Source: Bordetella genomosp. 8
GTDB lineage: Bacteria; Pseudomonadota; Gammaproteobacteria; Burkholderiales; Burkholderiaceae_B
Direction: 5' to 3'
Assembly (NCBI RefSeq): GCF_002119685.1
Contig: NZ_CP021108.1
Coordinates: 3,596,001 to 3,660,000 of the forward strand
DNA: 64,000 bases
The first letter of the stretch is position 1. Every line of letters starts with the position of its first letter. The notes below the pieces were generated by a model. The model was not told the origin of the DNA and ran no database searches. It was given only the letters and a program-made list of their open reading frames with translations. This document shows positions 1 to 9,269 of this stretch, piece after piece. Made by a program: the position numbers and the translations under genes.

Positions 1-1413
1 CCAACAGCAAGGCCATCAATGCCAGGCTCAAGGCCGGCAATTGCTGTCGGCTGTCGGCGACGAACCAGGAAGCCAGCGGTCCGCGCGCGCGCCGCGCGCT
101 CCACGCGAGCATGCCGTCCAGCACGGACGGCAATAACAGCGCGGCCGCCAGCAGGATTGCCGCCTGCATGGCGAACGCGCTCGCCAGGCTGTCTCCCCAG
201 ATGCCGCAGGCCCCCGCCAACAGGATCAACAGGCCCGCCACCAGTAGCTGGCGTTTCTCCCACGCGGCCTGCGCCGCGCGCCATGCCTGGGGACGCGCCA
301 CCGCCAGCAGCGGCAGGCGCGCGGCGCGTACCAGGCTGCCCGCACCGGCCACCAAGGCGCCCAGCAGCGTCATGCCCACGCCGGCCAGCCACCACCACGC
401 CGGCAGGCTCAAGCGTCCGGCCACTTCCGCGCCGTACAGGCCGCGCAGGCTGGCCGCCATATCGCCCAGCAACAGGCCCGCCAGCAGGTAGCCGCTCGCC
501 ACGCCGGCCAGGCCGCCGAGCACCGCGAACAGGCCCAGCTCCAGGGACAGCGCCGCCATCAGCATGCGCAGGCTGATCCCCAGGGCGCGCAGCGTCCGCA
601 GCAGCGCGCGCCGCTGTTCCAAGGCCAGGCCGATGGACGCATGCACGATGAACAGGCCCACGATGAAGGCCAGCATCCCCAGGGCTGCCAGATTCAAGTG
701 AAAGCTCGCGGTCAGGCGATCCAGGTCGTCGCGATCTTCCGCGTCGGGCGCCGGCGCCAGCACGTCCGCCCAGGCCGCCGGCACCGCCGGCGCCGCCTTG
801 CCGGGCAGCAGCAGGCGCGACAGCCTGCCGGGCGCGTGCAGCAGCCGCTGGGCATGGCCGATATCCATCGCCAGGATGCCTGGCGCCAGCCCCGGCTGCA
901 GCCGCAGCGGCGGCAGCCGTTCGCCGTCCATCGTGACAGGCTGGTCGCCTTCCCGCATCGCCAGCCGCCGCAGGGTGTCCGGCCCGGCCCAGGCCTGGCC
1001 AGGCTGCCCGATGAAGCTGCCCAGGTCGAATGCGGTGATGGCCTGACCGCCCACCACGCTGCCGGTGGGCAGGCTCAAGGGCTCGATGCCCAGCACGCGC
1101 AGCGCCACGGGCGGATCGCCGGCGAAGCGCAGGCGTCCTTCCAGTACCGGCGATACCTGCCAGCCGTCCAGGCGCAACCGCACGTACACGTCCTGGTCGA
1201 GATAACCGCCGCGCCGCGGCAGCCATTGCGCCTGCGCCGGACCCGCCAGCACCGCGCCGGCGCGCGCGTAATCCTGGCGCGCCTGCGCGTTCAAAGCCTG
1301 CACGCCGCTCCACAGCGCGGTCGCCAGCCACAACCCGCAGACGATACTGGCGCACTGCAACGGGTGGCGGCGCCAATGGCTCGCCAGGGCCCGCATGCAT
1401 GACAGGAAGGCTT

Positions 1414-1417
<4 letters not shown>
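1..1417 (-). CDS. ABC exporter permease, MacB/FtsX-type (3' end outside window)
   Basis: About 472 residues are visible and the frame stays open to the left edge, so the C-terminus is missing. The start ATG at 1417 overlaps the stop of the upstream ATPase gene in an ATGA junction. The layout is that of FtsX/MacB/LolCE permeases: one membrane segment near residues 22-42, an extracytoplasmic domain of about 190 residues, then hydrophobic segments near 240-262, 286-312, 338-362 and 389-406. Such proteins pair with LolD-like ATPases and export or extract lipids, lipoproteins or peptides from the inner membrane. The substrate cannot be read from the sequence. Confidence 0.8.
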
Positions 1418-2109
<692 letters not shown>

Positions 2110-2165
2110 AGCTGACTCCTTGCCGCATGCGAAATACCCCGCCTATCGTACCGCCCCTGTATACA

Positions 2166-2193
2166 GGAACTTAAAAGGAGGGTCCCGCACTCA
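2166..2193 (+). promoter_or_regulatory. ECF-sigma-like promoter element GGAAC-N18-ACTCA
   Basis: GGAAC at 2166-2170 and ACTCA at 2189-2193, 18 bases apart, lie 34-61 bases upstream of the GTG start of the orphan gene at 2227. The same element with identical spacing is at 25590-25617. The layout resembles HrpL-type ECF sigma promoters (GGAACC-N15/16-CCACNNA). That is a resemblance, not proof of use. Confidence 0.45.
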
Positions 2194-2226
2194 GCCGTCG
2201 CCACTGACCACTGTAAGGAGTCACAA

Positions 2227-3054
2227 GTGAGCATTTCCGCAACGCTTGCCTTCGGCGCCGCCGCGATCCCCGCGAACCCTGCTCCGCTCGTGCCAGCCGG
2301 GCACGGCTTCGAACCTGCCCATGCAGCCGCCTCGTTCGACGCCGTGCCCGCCGCACTGCCCGCGCCCCAGGGCCGATTCCGCCGCGACGGCATGGCCTCA
2401 GACCGGAACGCCGGCCCCACCCAGTGCTATTACACGATGAAGCCGCTCAACGATGTCCGCCCCGACGCCGCTGGCAAGATACGTGGCGCGGATCTGCAAG
2501 GCACGCTGGCATACGAACGGCTGGTCCACACGCTCAGCAAGGACCCGCTCGATCCGGCATGCGACCCTACGACGGCCGACAAGGCAAAGGCGCGGGTCGT
2601 CGTGGATCGCATGAGGCTGCCGTTGAACGGGACCCTCGTCGCGCCCTGCCATACGGGCCACGGCCCGGAGGATCGGTCGGTCATGGAAGTACCGCCGGCC
2701 AGCGCGGCGGCTGGCGGCCGGCAGCGCCGCGCGATTCCCGAACGCACTGATGCAAGCACTGACGCGGGCACCGACGCGGGCACTGACGCCCGCATCGACC
2801 CACCCTCGCCCGGCACGGCGGATCCACGCCAGCCGGTCGGGCTATGGCAGCGTGTTTTCGATACCATGGTGCGGTTCGTCCGCGTGCTTGTGCATCCAGC
2901 CGTCATCCCTGACGCCGCATCCACCGCGGACGCGACGGATCCGGTCGAATGTCCGGAGGACCGGCGTGCCGCCGAGCAGGAAGCCCGCGACTACGAGAAC
3001 CACCTGTTCGCCTGGACCGCGTCGGCTACCCGCCGGCGCCGGGCGGTGGCCTGA
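2227..3054 (+). CDS. Orphan protein, candidate secreted or type III effector-like
   Basis: This 275-residue protein is not recognised. The GTG start is supported by AAGGAG seven bases upstream. The first 50 residues are rich in Ala, Pro and Ser with almost no charge and no classical signal peptide, a composition seen in type III secretion signals. A mid-protein segment (about 75-140) looks folded. Residues 174-189 are a four-copy TDAG-like repeat from a 12-bp DNA repeat. Then comes a short hydrophobic stretch (about 203-220, LWQRVFDTMVRFVRVLV) and an Arg-rich C-terminus. The 3' end overlaps the convergent acyl-CoA dehydrogenase gene by 29 bp. Its start context and promoter element match those of the small gene at 25647. 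Function is unknown; secretion is an inference. Confidence 0.6.
   Translation: MSISATLAFGAAAIPANPAPLVPAGHGFEPAHAAASFDAVPAALPAPQGRFRRDGMASDRNAGPTQCYYTMKPLNDVRPDAAGKIRGADLQGTLAYERLVHTLSKDPLDPACDPTTADKAKARVVVDRMRLPLNGTLVAPCHTGHGPEDRSVMEVPPASAAAGGRQRRAIPERTDASTDAGTDAGTDARIDPPSPGTADPRQPVGLWQRVFDTMVRFVRVLVHPAVIPDAASTADATDPVECPEDRRAAEQEARDYENHLFAWTASATRRRRAVA
2746..2793 (+). repeat. 12-bp tandem repeat, four copies, in orphan gene
   Basis: Four in-frame 12-bp units close to ACTGACGCGGGC encode TDAS-TDAG-TDAG-TDAR (residues 174-189). The units differ by one to three bases. Copy-number change would alter the protein by four residues without shifting the frame. Confidence 0.8.
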
Positions 3055-4084
3055 CGTCCATCAGCACCCGACGTACGTCCCGTCCATGGCGTGCGGCCAC
3101 GGTCATCGCCCGTCTCAGATACAGCCCGGCATCGTGTTCGTCCGCGAAACCGATGGCGCCGTGGAATTGGATGGCCTCCTCGGTCACGCGCAGGGCGGAC
3201 GCCGCCGCACGATGCTGGGCCGCCGCGGCCGCCCAGCCTTCCCGCGCACCTCCCCATGCCCGCGCGGCCTCGAACACCAGGGCGCGGCTGGCCCTGCTAT
3301 CGACATGGCACATCGCGGCGCGATGCTGCGGCGCCTGGAAGCTGCCTATGGGCACGCCGAACTGCCTGCGCAGGCGCATGTAGTCCAACGCCAGCTTCAA
3401 TGCCTCTTCCGTCAGGCCGCTCAAGTAGGCTGCGTCCAGCAACCATGACAGGTGGCGGCCCTGCCGCCACGCATGCATGCCCGGAGCCCCACGCAGCATC
3501 ACAGGGGCTTCCCGCCAAGCCGCCGCGTCGATATGGATATCGGCCAGCTCGCTCCCGTCGACCGCCACTCGCGGCTCATGCCGGGTACCCGGCGCATTCC
3601 TGCGCAGCAGCCTGGCCTCGAAAGCGTCGCCCTCGCCCGTGGCCAGCAGCCAGTGCGTCGCCGCGCCCGCATCCGGAACCAGCATGGCGACGCAGTCGTC
3701 ATGCTGTCGCCTGGCAACAGCGGCCGATACGACCAGCGATTCACCCACCAGCACCTCGGCAAGAACAGCCTGGGCCGCTTCGCCGCCATGCGCCAGGACG
3801 CCGGCCACGGCCATGGCCGTGTTGACCGGCGGCATCATCAGCGCGCGCCCGGCCTCCTGCGCCACCATCGCGGCCGCCGCCGCGGACCATCCCAGGCCAC
3901 CCCGTTCCTCGGGGACGGCGATCCCGAACCATCCCAGCCCGGCGATGTCCCGCCAGGCCGCCCTATCCCAGGCCGGGCGGCCTTCATGGACCGCCCGCGC
4001 GGCCGCGGGGCCCGCCCGCGACGCAGCATAGTGCGCGGCGCTCTCGCCTATCATCCGCAATTGCTCGGCGAAGTCGTTGTTCAT
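3026..4084 (-). CDS. Acyl-CoA dehydrogenase family protein (small subunit of a pair)
   Basis: A 352-residue flavoprotein of the acyl-CoA dehydrogenase fold. The start is the ATG at 4084, in an ATGA overlap with the upstream dehydrogenase gene; a longer open frame upstream runs inside that gene and is not used. The N-terminal helical domain carries VPEERGGLG (about 54-62). The C-terminal domain has LDYMRLRRQFGVPIGSFQAPQH (split here: LDYMRLRRQFGV, then GSFQAPQH) and IQFHGAIGFADEHD, typical of the Acyl-CoA_dh_1 domain. It is shorter than usual and its middle beta domain is divergent. Adjacent divergent dehydrogenases often form alpha2-beta2 enzymes in steroid or terpenoid side-chain breakdown, and this pair fits that pattern. 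It is the last gene of the operon. Confidence 0.85.
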   Translation of the reverse strand: MNNDFAEQLRMIGESAAHYAASRAGPAAARAVHEGRPAWDRAAWRDIAGLGWFGIAVPEERGGLGWSAAAAAMVAQEAGRALMMPPVNTAMAVAGVLAHGGEAAQAVLAEVLVGESLVVSAAVARRQHDDCVAMLVPDAGAATHWLLATGEGDAFEARLLRRNAPGTRHEPRVAVDGSELADIHIDAAAWREAPVMLRGAPGMHAWRQGRHLSWLLDAAYLSGLTEEALKLALDYMRLRRQFGVPIGSFQAPQHRAAMCHVDSRASRALVFEAARAWGGAREGWAAAAAQHRAAASALRVTEEAIQFHGAIGFADEHDAGLYLRRAMTVAARHGRDVRRVLMDVRPPPGAGG

Positions 4085-5247
4085 CCCTTGCTCCCCGCGG
4101 GCGGCAAGCCCAGCACCCGTGTCGCGATGATGCCGCGCTGCACCTCGCTGCTGCCGCCATAGATCCCCAGCCTGCGCGCCTGCAGGAACATCTGCGTGGC
4201 CTCCAGCAGGTCGTCGCCATGACGCACGGGGTCGCGCAACGCCGCCGCGGGACCGGCCACGCGTCGCGCCAGGTCCAGCAGCATGTGCACCGTATCGGTG
4301 GCCAGCAGTTTCAGGTAGGCGCTGTCCACGCCGCCTTCCCGCGCGCCCCCGGCCTCGGCGGCTTCCAGGTAGGCAGCGCACAGGGCCTGTACCTCCACCT
4401 CGGCCAGCGCGGCTTCTTCCCGCAGGCAAGCCGGCACGTCATCCGTCGGCGTCGCGCGCAGCATCATGCGCAAGCGCTCGCGGGCCCGCAGCGCCTGTGC
4501 CGGCGAGCCGATCCGCAGGCGTTCCTCGCTCAAGACGACGGTTGCCACGTCCCAGCCACGATTCAGCTCGCCCACGACGTTTTCCAGCGGGACGGCGACA
4601 TCGTCGAAGAACACTTCCGCGAACTCGTCGTCGCCCGCGATGGTGCGGATGGGGCGGCGCCGGATGCCCGGCGTATCCATGGGGATGAGCACGAACGTGA
4701 TGCCGTCGCGAGGCTTGCCTTCCTTCGAGGTGCGCACCAGGGCGAACATCCAATCCGCATGGTGGCCCCAGGTGGTCCAGATCTTGTGGCCGTTGATCAC
4801 CAGCTTGCCGTCGCGCGGCTCGGCCCGCGTCGCCAGGCTCGCCAGGTCCGATCCCGCGCCGGGTTCGGAATAGCCCTGGCACCAGATCGTATCGCCCGCC
4901 AGGATGGCCGGCAGGTGCCGCGCCTGCTGGGCCGGCGTGCCACGCGCGATCAACAGCGGGCCGATATGGTTCAGTCCCTGCGTGGGGATGTCCGGCGTAC
5001 CCGCGATGGCCATCTCCTCCATCAGGATTAGCTGCTCTATCGGCGTGGCGCCCATGCCGCCATGCGCGCGCGGCCAATGCGGCGCGATCCATCCACGCCG
5101 CGACAGCGTCCGGTACCATTGCATGGCTTCGTCGGGGGCGGGCCGGAACGTCGCGTGGCGCAACGATGCCGGCACATGTTCGCGCAGCCAGTCTCGTACT
5201 TCCAGGCGGAACGCCGCCTGTTCCGGTGTCTCCGCCCTGAGCATCAT
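4081..5247 (-). CDS. Acyl-CoA dehydrogenase (large subunit of a pair)
   Basis: This 388-residue FAD enzyme should introduce the alpha,beta double bond into an acyl-CoA. Visible signatures are CQGYSEPGAGSD (123-134), GHKIWTTWG (153-161) and RLGIYGGSSEVQRG (359-372). In classical short- and medium-chain enzymes the base sits in a YEGT-like motif; here that place reads IYGGS, so the canonical Glu is Gly. This is common in members that use a base elsewhere or a partner subunit. The gene overlaps the acyl-CoA synthetase upstream and the second dehydrogenase downstream, each by 4 bp, which implies equimolar expression. Confidence 0.88.
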   Translation of the reverse strand: MMLRAETPEQAAFRLEVRDWLREHVPASLRHATFRPAPDEAMQWYRTLSRRGWIAPHWPRAHGGMGATPIEQLILMEEMAIAGTPDIPTQGLNHIGPLLIARGTPAQQARHLPAILAGDTIWCQGYSEPGAGSDLASLATRAEPRDGKLVINGHKIWTTWGHHADWMFALVRTSKEGKPRDGITFVLIPMDTPGIRRRPIRTIAGDDEFAEVFFDDVAVPLENVVGELNRGWDVATVVLSEERLRIGSPAQALRARERLRMMLRATPTDDVPACLREEAALAEVEVQALCAAYLEAAEAGGAREGGVDSAYLKLLATDTVHMLLDLARRVAGPAAALRDPVRHGDDLLEATQMFLQARRLGIYGGSSEVQRGIIATRVLGLPPAGSKG

Positions 5248-6836
5248 GCCGCCCGCACCAGTCGGGCCAGGGCCATCTCGCGCAGATCCCGCTTCAGCAC
5301 CTTGCCGACGCCGCTCCTGGGCAGCGTCTCGACGAAGAACACATGCTTGGGCTTCTTGTAGCTGGCGATTCGTTCCCGCGCATGGGCCTGGATGGCCTCC
5401 ACGGTGAGCGCCGCGTCGGGACGCAGCTCGATGAAGGCGGCCACCGCCTCGCCATAGATGGAATCGGGCACGCCCACCACCGCCACATCCGCCACGGCCG
5501 GATGTTCCGCCAACGCCTGCTCGACCTCCTTGGTGTAGATGTTGAAGCCGCCGCTCAGCACCATGTCCTTCTTGCGATCGACGATATACAGGTAACCGTC
5601 GCTGTCGAAGCGGCCCATGTCGCCGGTATGCACCCAGCCTTCCACGATGGTTTCGGCGGTTGCCTCGGGCCGCCCGAAGTAGCCGCGCATGGTCGTGAAG
5701 CGTCCGGCCTCGCCGGCGCGCACCAGGATTTCGCCCACGTCGTCCACGGATACCTGCTGCCCGCGGTCGTCGACCAGCTTGACCTCCACGCCGGGCGACA
5801 CGCGTCCCACCGACCCGGGATGGGTGAATTGTTCTTCATGATTCAGCACGGTGACCGAGCCGACCTCGGTCATGGCGAAGAAGGAATGCAGCCGCGCCCG
5901 CGGCAGCTTTTCTATCATCCGGCGCTTCAGTTCGACGGGAAAGGCTTCGCCCGTGACGATGATGTGGCGCAGGCTGGCGCAGCGCGCGGCCTGTTCCTCC
6001 AGCACCGGCATCAGCATACGCGCGACGGTGGGGACCATGCCTGCCGCCGTCACCCCTTCGCGCTCGATGGTGTCGACCGCCTGCTGCGCGTCGAAGCGTT
6101 CCATCACCACCAGCGTCGCGCCCAGGCCCATGGAATTCATCAGGCGCGCCAGGCCGGTGCGGTGCGCCAGCGGGGTCGTGACCAGGAAGACGTCCTGCGC
6201 CGTGATGCCCCACTCCACGGCATTGGCGAAGGCATTGCCGATGACGAAATTCGCATGCGTCAGGATCGCGCCCTTGGGCTGCCCGGTCGTGCCCGACGTA
6301 TACATGATCATGGCGTCGTCGGGATGCAGCGGCGGGTCGGGCAGGCGTTCGTCGGAGGGTCGCATCAGCGCGGCCAGGGATTGCGCGTGGCCGGCTGCGT
6401 CGCCGGCGCCCTGGCCAGGACCATCGGCGCCATCGGTGTGACCGCTGCCATCGCCGACCACGACCCGCAACAGACCCCTGAACTCCTCCTGCACCGCGTC
6501 GATGTTCGCCGCGTCGTCGGCGTGGAACACCAGCATCCGCGCCTGGCTGTCCCGTGCGAAGTACGCCAGTTCGCGCACCGTGTTGCGCGTGTTCACCGGT
6601 ATCACCAGCGCCCCCAGCCAGAAGGCGGCATAAAGCACCTGCGCGATCTCGACGCAGTTGGGCAGGTAGACGACCACGCGATCGCCCGGCCCCACCCCCG
6701 CCCTGCGCATGCCGGCCGCCAGCGAGCGCGAGGTCGCCAGCAGCTCCGCGTACGTCAGGGACTGCTTGCCGCATTTCACCGCCGTCTTCGACGGAAAGCG
6801 CAGCGCATGCGCCGCCAGGAATTGTTCTAGCCGCAT
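5244..6836 (-). CDS. Acyl-CoA synthetase (AMP-forming, class I adenylate-forming enzyme)
   Basis: A 530-residue ligase that would activate a carboxylic acid to its CoA thioester through an acyl-adenylate. It has the P-loop YTSGTTGQPKGA (179-190), a GYFGRPEAT motif, the YIVDRKKDM hinge region, and near the C-terminus PRSGVGKVLKR with the catalytic Lys at about 512. A Gly/Asp-rich insertion (about 129-150) is unusual and is probably a surface loop. Length fits long- or medium-chain and aromatic acid ligases. In this operon it links the ABC importer products to the dehydrogenases. The true substrate cannot be deduced. Confidence 0.88.
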   Translation of the reverse strand: MRLEQFLAAHALRFPSKTAVKCGKQSLTYAELLATSRSLAAGMRRAGVGPGDRVVVYLPNCVEIAQVLYAAFWLGALVIPVNTRNTVRELAYFARDSQARMLVFHADDAANIDAVQEEFRGLLRVVVGDGSGHTDGADGPGQGAGDAAGHAQSLAALMRPSDERLPDPPLHPDDAMIMYTSGTTGQPKGAILTHANFVIGNAFANAVEWGITAQDVFLVTTPLAHRTGLARLMNSMGLGATLVVMERFDAQQAVDTIEREGVTAAGMVPTVARMLMPVLEEQAARCASLRHIIVTGEAFPVELKRRMIEKLPRARLHSFFAMTEVGSVTVLNHEEQFTHPGSVGRVSPGVEVKLVDDRGQQVSVDDVGEILVRAGEAGRFTTMRGYFGRPEATAETIVEGWVHTGDMGRFDSDGYLYIVDRKKDMVLSGGFNIYTKEVEQALAEHPAVADVAVVGVPDSIYGEAVAAFIELRPDAALTVEAIQAHARERIASYKKPKHVFFVETLPRSGVGKVLKRDLREMALARLVRAA

Positions 6837-6845
6837 GATCTTGCC

Positions 6846-7283
6846 TTATTCCAGTTCGAACGCCGGATAGGGATGGTCGGGCGCCAGATGGTCGATGGCC
6901 AGCCTGACGCGCTTGCCCACGGCCAGGTCGCCCGGCGCGCAGTTCAGCACGTTGGCGATGATGCGCACGCCTTCGTCCAGTTCCACCGTGGCCACGCACA
7001 GGGGGATGCGGCCTTCCACGCCCGGCCCGGGTATGCGCACCACGGTGGCGGCATAGATGGCGCCCTTGCCGGACACCTCGCGCCATTCCAGCGTGCGGCG
7101 CCCCGTATAGCTGCTGACCGGCTTCGGATAGTGCTGGAAGCGCCGCGCGACGGTGCAGTATTGCAGCACCAGTTTGCCCCGCGCGATGCCTTCCCAGAAC
7201 GGCTGGGTATCGACATAGACGCCCTGCCTGGGGATGGGACGCGTGGGGGTGCTCGTGGCTGTGTTGTCGTTCATGGTCTTCAT
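6846..7283 (-). CDS. DUF35/OB-fold protein, thiolase partner with degenerate zinc ribbon
   Basis: 145 residues. The start at 7283 forms an ATGA overlap with the thiolase stop; a second ATG at 7274 is possible. Family proteins have an N-terminal rubredoxin-like zinc ribbon followed by an OB-fold. Here the ribbon region reads LQYCTVARRF...SSYTGRRTLEW, keeping one Cys where four are usual, so zinc binding is probably lost. The OB-fold part (WREVSGKGAIYAATVV onward) is well conserved. DUF35 proteins act as partner subunits of thiolase-fold enzymes, as in BbsA-BbsB of toluene degradation and ChsH2-Ltp2 of steroid side-chain cleavage. The coupling to the thiolase gene supports a complex. Confidence 0.82.
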   Translation of the reverse strand: MKTMNDNTATSTPTRPIPRQGVYVDTQPFWEGIARGKLVLQYCTVARRFQHYPKPVSSYTGRRTLEWREVSGKGAIYAATVVRIPGPGVEGRIPLCVATVELDEGVRIIANVLNCAPGDLAVGKRVRLAIDHLAPDHPYPAFELE

Positions 7284-8446
7284 GCCTCCAGTACCATCGC
7301 CGAACTGGTGCCCCAGTTGCGGCCGTAGGGAATCACGCCTATGCCGGTGACCAGGGCGTTGCCCGGGTCCTTCACCTGCCGGCTGCCGCCTTCGCCGAAC
7401 ATCTGGCGCACGGCCTCGGCCAGGTTCAAGCCGCCGCTGGCCAGGCCCGGCTGCCCGGCGGAAATCTGGCCGCCCCCGGTATTCAGGGGCAGGTCGCCCT
7501 CGAAGGACAGGTCCGTGCGCAGGGTGTACGCCGCCCCCTCCCCCCGCTCGCAGAAGCCGAAGGCCTCGAATTGCATCATCACGGCAATGGTGAAATCGTC
7601 GTAGGGCTGGAACATGCGGACGTCCCGGGGGCTCAGCCCGGCGCGCCGCAGGACCTCGGGCCCGATCTTGCTGAAGCCCGTGTGCGTGATATCGGCCAGC
7701 GGATCCGAGCCGTTGAAATTGGTGACTTCGCCATACGCCACCGGATACACCATGTTCTTCAGCCCCAGCCGCCTGGCGTTGGCTTCGCTGGTCACGATGA
7801 AGGCGTTCGCGCCATCGCAGAACATCACGCTGTCCAGTACCCGCAACGGATCGGCGATCACCCGCGATTCCATGTACTCCTCCATGGAAAGCGGCTTCTG
7901 GAACTTCTTCAGCGCGTTCGGGTTGTGCAAGGCGTGAGCGCGCTGCGTCACGGCGATCTTGCCCAGGGCTTGCGGGTCCAGCCCATACTGGTGGATGTAG
8001 CGGCTCATCAGCAGGCCGAAGCTGGCCGGCGGTCCCTGCACGCCCGGAGGGTCCTGGAATTCGCCCCGATACGCGCCATAGTTGGAGCGCCAGTCGCTGC
8101 TCGGCGCGTCGGCCGACATGACGACGGCCAGGGAACACATGCCATCGCGGATCGCCGACATGGCCCGCGCCACGCCGCCGGTGGCGGAACAGCCGCCCAT
8201 GCCGCCATAGTTCAGCCAGGTGGGCGTCAAGCCCAGGGCTTCGGTCATGTACACCGCGAAGAACGGGTTCTGGGCCTCGGACAAGGCGGTGGTCACCGAC
8301 AGGCCGTCGATTTCGTTCTTGTCTATCCCGGTACGCTCCAGCAACTGGTCCAGGGCCTCGCCGGCCAGGTCGTAGGCGCTGCGCCCCGTCTTGAACCCCA
8401 CCGCCGTCTCCGCATAACCGGCGATCACCATATCCCTCTTCTTCAT
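7280..8446 (-). CDS. Thiolase-fold enzyme (SCP-x/lipid-transfer type acetyl-CoA acyltransferase)
   Basis: 388 residues from the ATG at 8446, which has AGGAG nine bases upstream; an in-frame extension to 8542 lies inside the hydratase gene and is rejected. The nucleophile-loop Cys is C86 in GGMGGCSATGG. The C-terminal motif is NTGGGQISAGQPG (322-334), where most thiolases have GGHxSxGHP, so the histidine is replaced by Gln. This group contains both true thiolases and retro-aldolases acting with DUF35 partners. Four bases separate it from the enoyl-CoA hydratase gene. It probably carries out the carbon-carbon cleavage step of the pathway. Confidence 0.82.
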   Translation of the reverse strand: MKKRDMVIAGYAETAVGFKTGRSAYDLAGEALDQLLERTGIDKNEIDGLSVTTALSEAQNPFFAVYMTEALGLTPTWLNYGGMGGCSATGGVARAMSAIRDGMCSLAVVMSADAPSSDWRSNYGAYRGEFQDPPGVQGPPASFGLLMSRYIHQYGLDPQALGKIAVTQRAHALHNPNALKKFQKPLSMEEYMESRVIADPLRVLDSVMFCDGANAFIVTSEANARRLGLKNMVYPVAYGEVTNFNGSDPLADITHTGFSKIGPEVLRRAGLSPRDVRMFQPYDDFTIAVMMQFEAFGFCERGEGAAYTLRTDLSFEGDLPLNTGGGQISAGQPGLASGGLNLAEAVRQMFGEGGSRQVKDPGNALVTGIGVIPYGRNWGTSSAMVLEA

Positions 8447-8450
8447 GCTC

Positions 8451-9269
8451 TTACTCTCCTCGGAAATCCGGCGTTCTTTTCTCGCGGAAGGCCGACAGTC
8501 CTTCGGCGCGGTCGCGCGTGAAATACAGCATGAAGGAAGCATCCCCTTCCGCCGCCATGCCTTCGGCCAGGGGCAGGTCCATCCCCCGATCGATCATCGC
8601 CTTGGTGAACATCACCGACAGCGGCGCATTGCCGCCTATCGTGCGTGCCAGCTCGCGCGCCTTTTCAAGCGCCTGGCCCGCCTCGGTAACGTGGTTGACG
8701 AGGCGATATTCGCGCGCTTCGGCGGCAGCCAGGCGCCGGCCGGTCCACATCAGCTCCTTGGCCAGCGCGGGCCCGATCAGGCGCGGCAGGGTCTGCGTGC
8801 CGCCGCCGCCTGGCATCATGCCCAGGCGGATTTCGGGCAGGCCGAACTTCGCGTTGGCGCCAGCCACGATCATGTCCGACACCAGGGCCAGCTCCAGGCC
8901 GCCGCCCAGCGCATAGCCCTCGATGACGCTGATGATGGGCTTGGAGTACGCGGGCAACTCGCGGAACAGCCGGTTGACCTTGCGCTGGCGCCGCCGCTTG
9001 CGGTAGAAGTCGAAATACTCGTTGTCGCCGATGGTGAATTCGCTGGTGTCGATGCCGGTGCAGAAGGCCTTGTCGCTGCCTTTCAGAAGAATCGCGGCCA
9101 CGTCGCGCGCCGCCTCGGCCTCGTTCAGTACGTCCATGATTTCCTGCGCGGTCTGCTCGCGCAGGGAATTCATCTTCTCCGGGCGATTCAAGGTGACTTC
9201 CAACCAGCCTTCGACGCGCTCGACCATGATGTCTTCGGTGTTCGTCTTCATCGGATACTCGCTGTTCAA
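8451..9269 (-). CDS. Enoyl-CoA hydratase/isomerase family protein
   Basis: A 272-residue crotonase-fold enzyme expected to hydrate a trans-2-enoyl-CoA. Both catalytic-site glutamates of the rat enzyme have counterparts: one in GYALGGGLEL and one in GLPEIRLGMMPGGGGTQ. The N-terminal EGWLEVTLNRPEKMNSL is typical of the family. The start at 9269 overlaps the ATPase stop by 4 bp; an internal ATG at 9251 is an alternative. The position between importer and thiolase fits a role in the same oxidation route. Hydratase and isomerase or lyase activities cannot be separated by sequence alone. Confidence 0.87.
   Translation of the reverse strand: MNSEYPMKTNTEDIMVERVEGWLEVTLNRPEKMNSLREQTAQEIMDVLNEAEAARDVAAILLKGSDKAFCTGIDTSEFTIGDNEYFDFYRKRRRQRKVNRLFRELPAYSKPIISVIEGYALGGGLELALVSDMIVAGANAKFGLPEIRLGMMPGGGGTQTLPRLIGPALAKELMWTGRRLAAAEAREYRLVNHVTEAGQALEKARELARTIGGNAPLSVMFTKAMIDRGMDLPLAEGMAAEGDASFMLYFTRDRAEGLSAFREKRTPDFRGE

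Noticed and set aside
5343..6830. 495-codon open frame antisense to the acyl-CoA synthetase
   Set aside because: The opposite strand encodes a complete ligase with all motifs. The antisense product is His/Arg-rich and low in hydrophobic residues, typical of GC-rich shadow frames.
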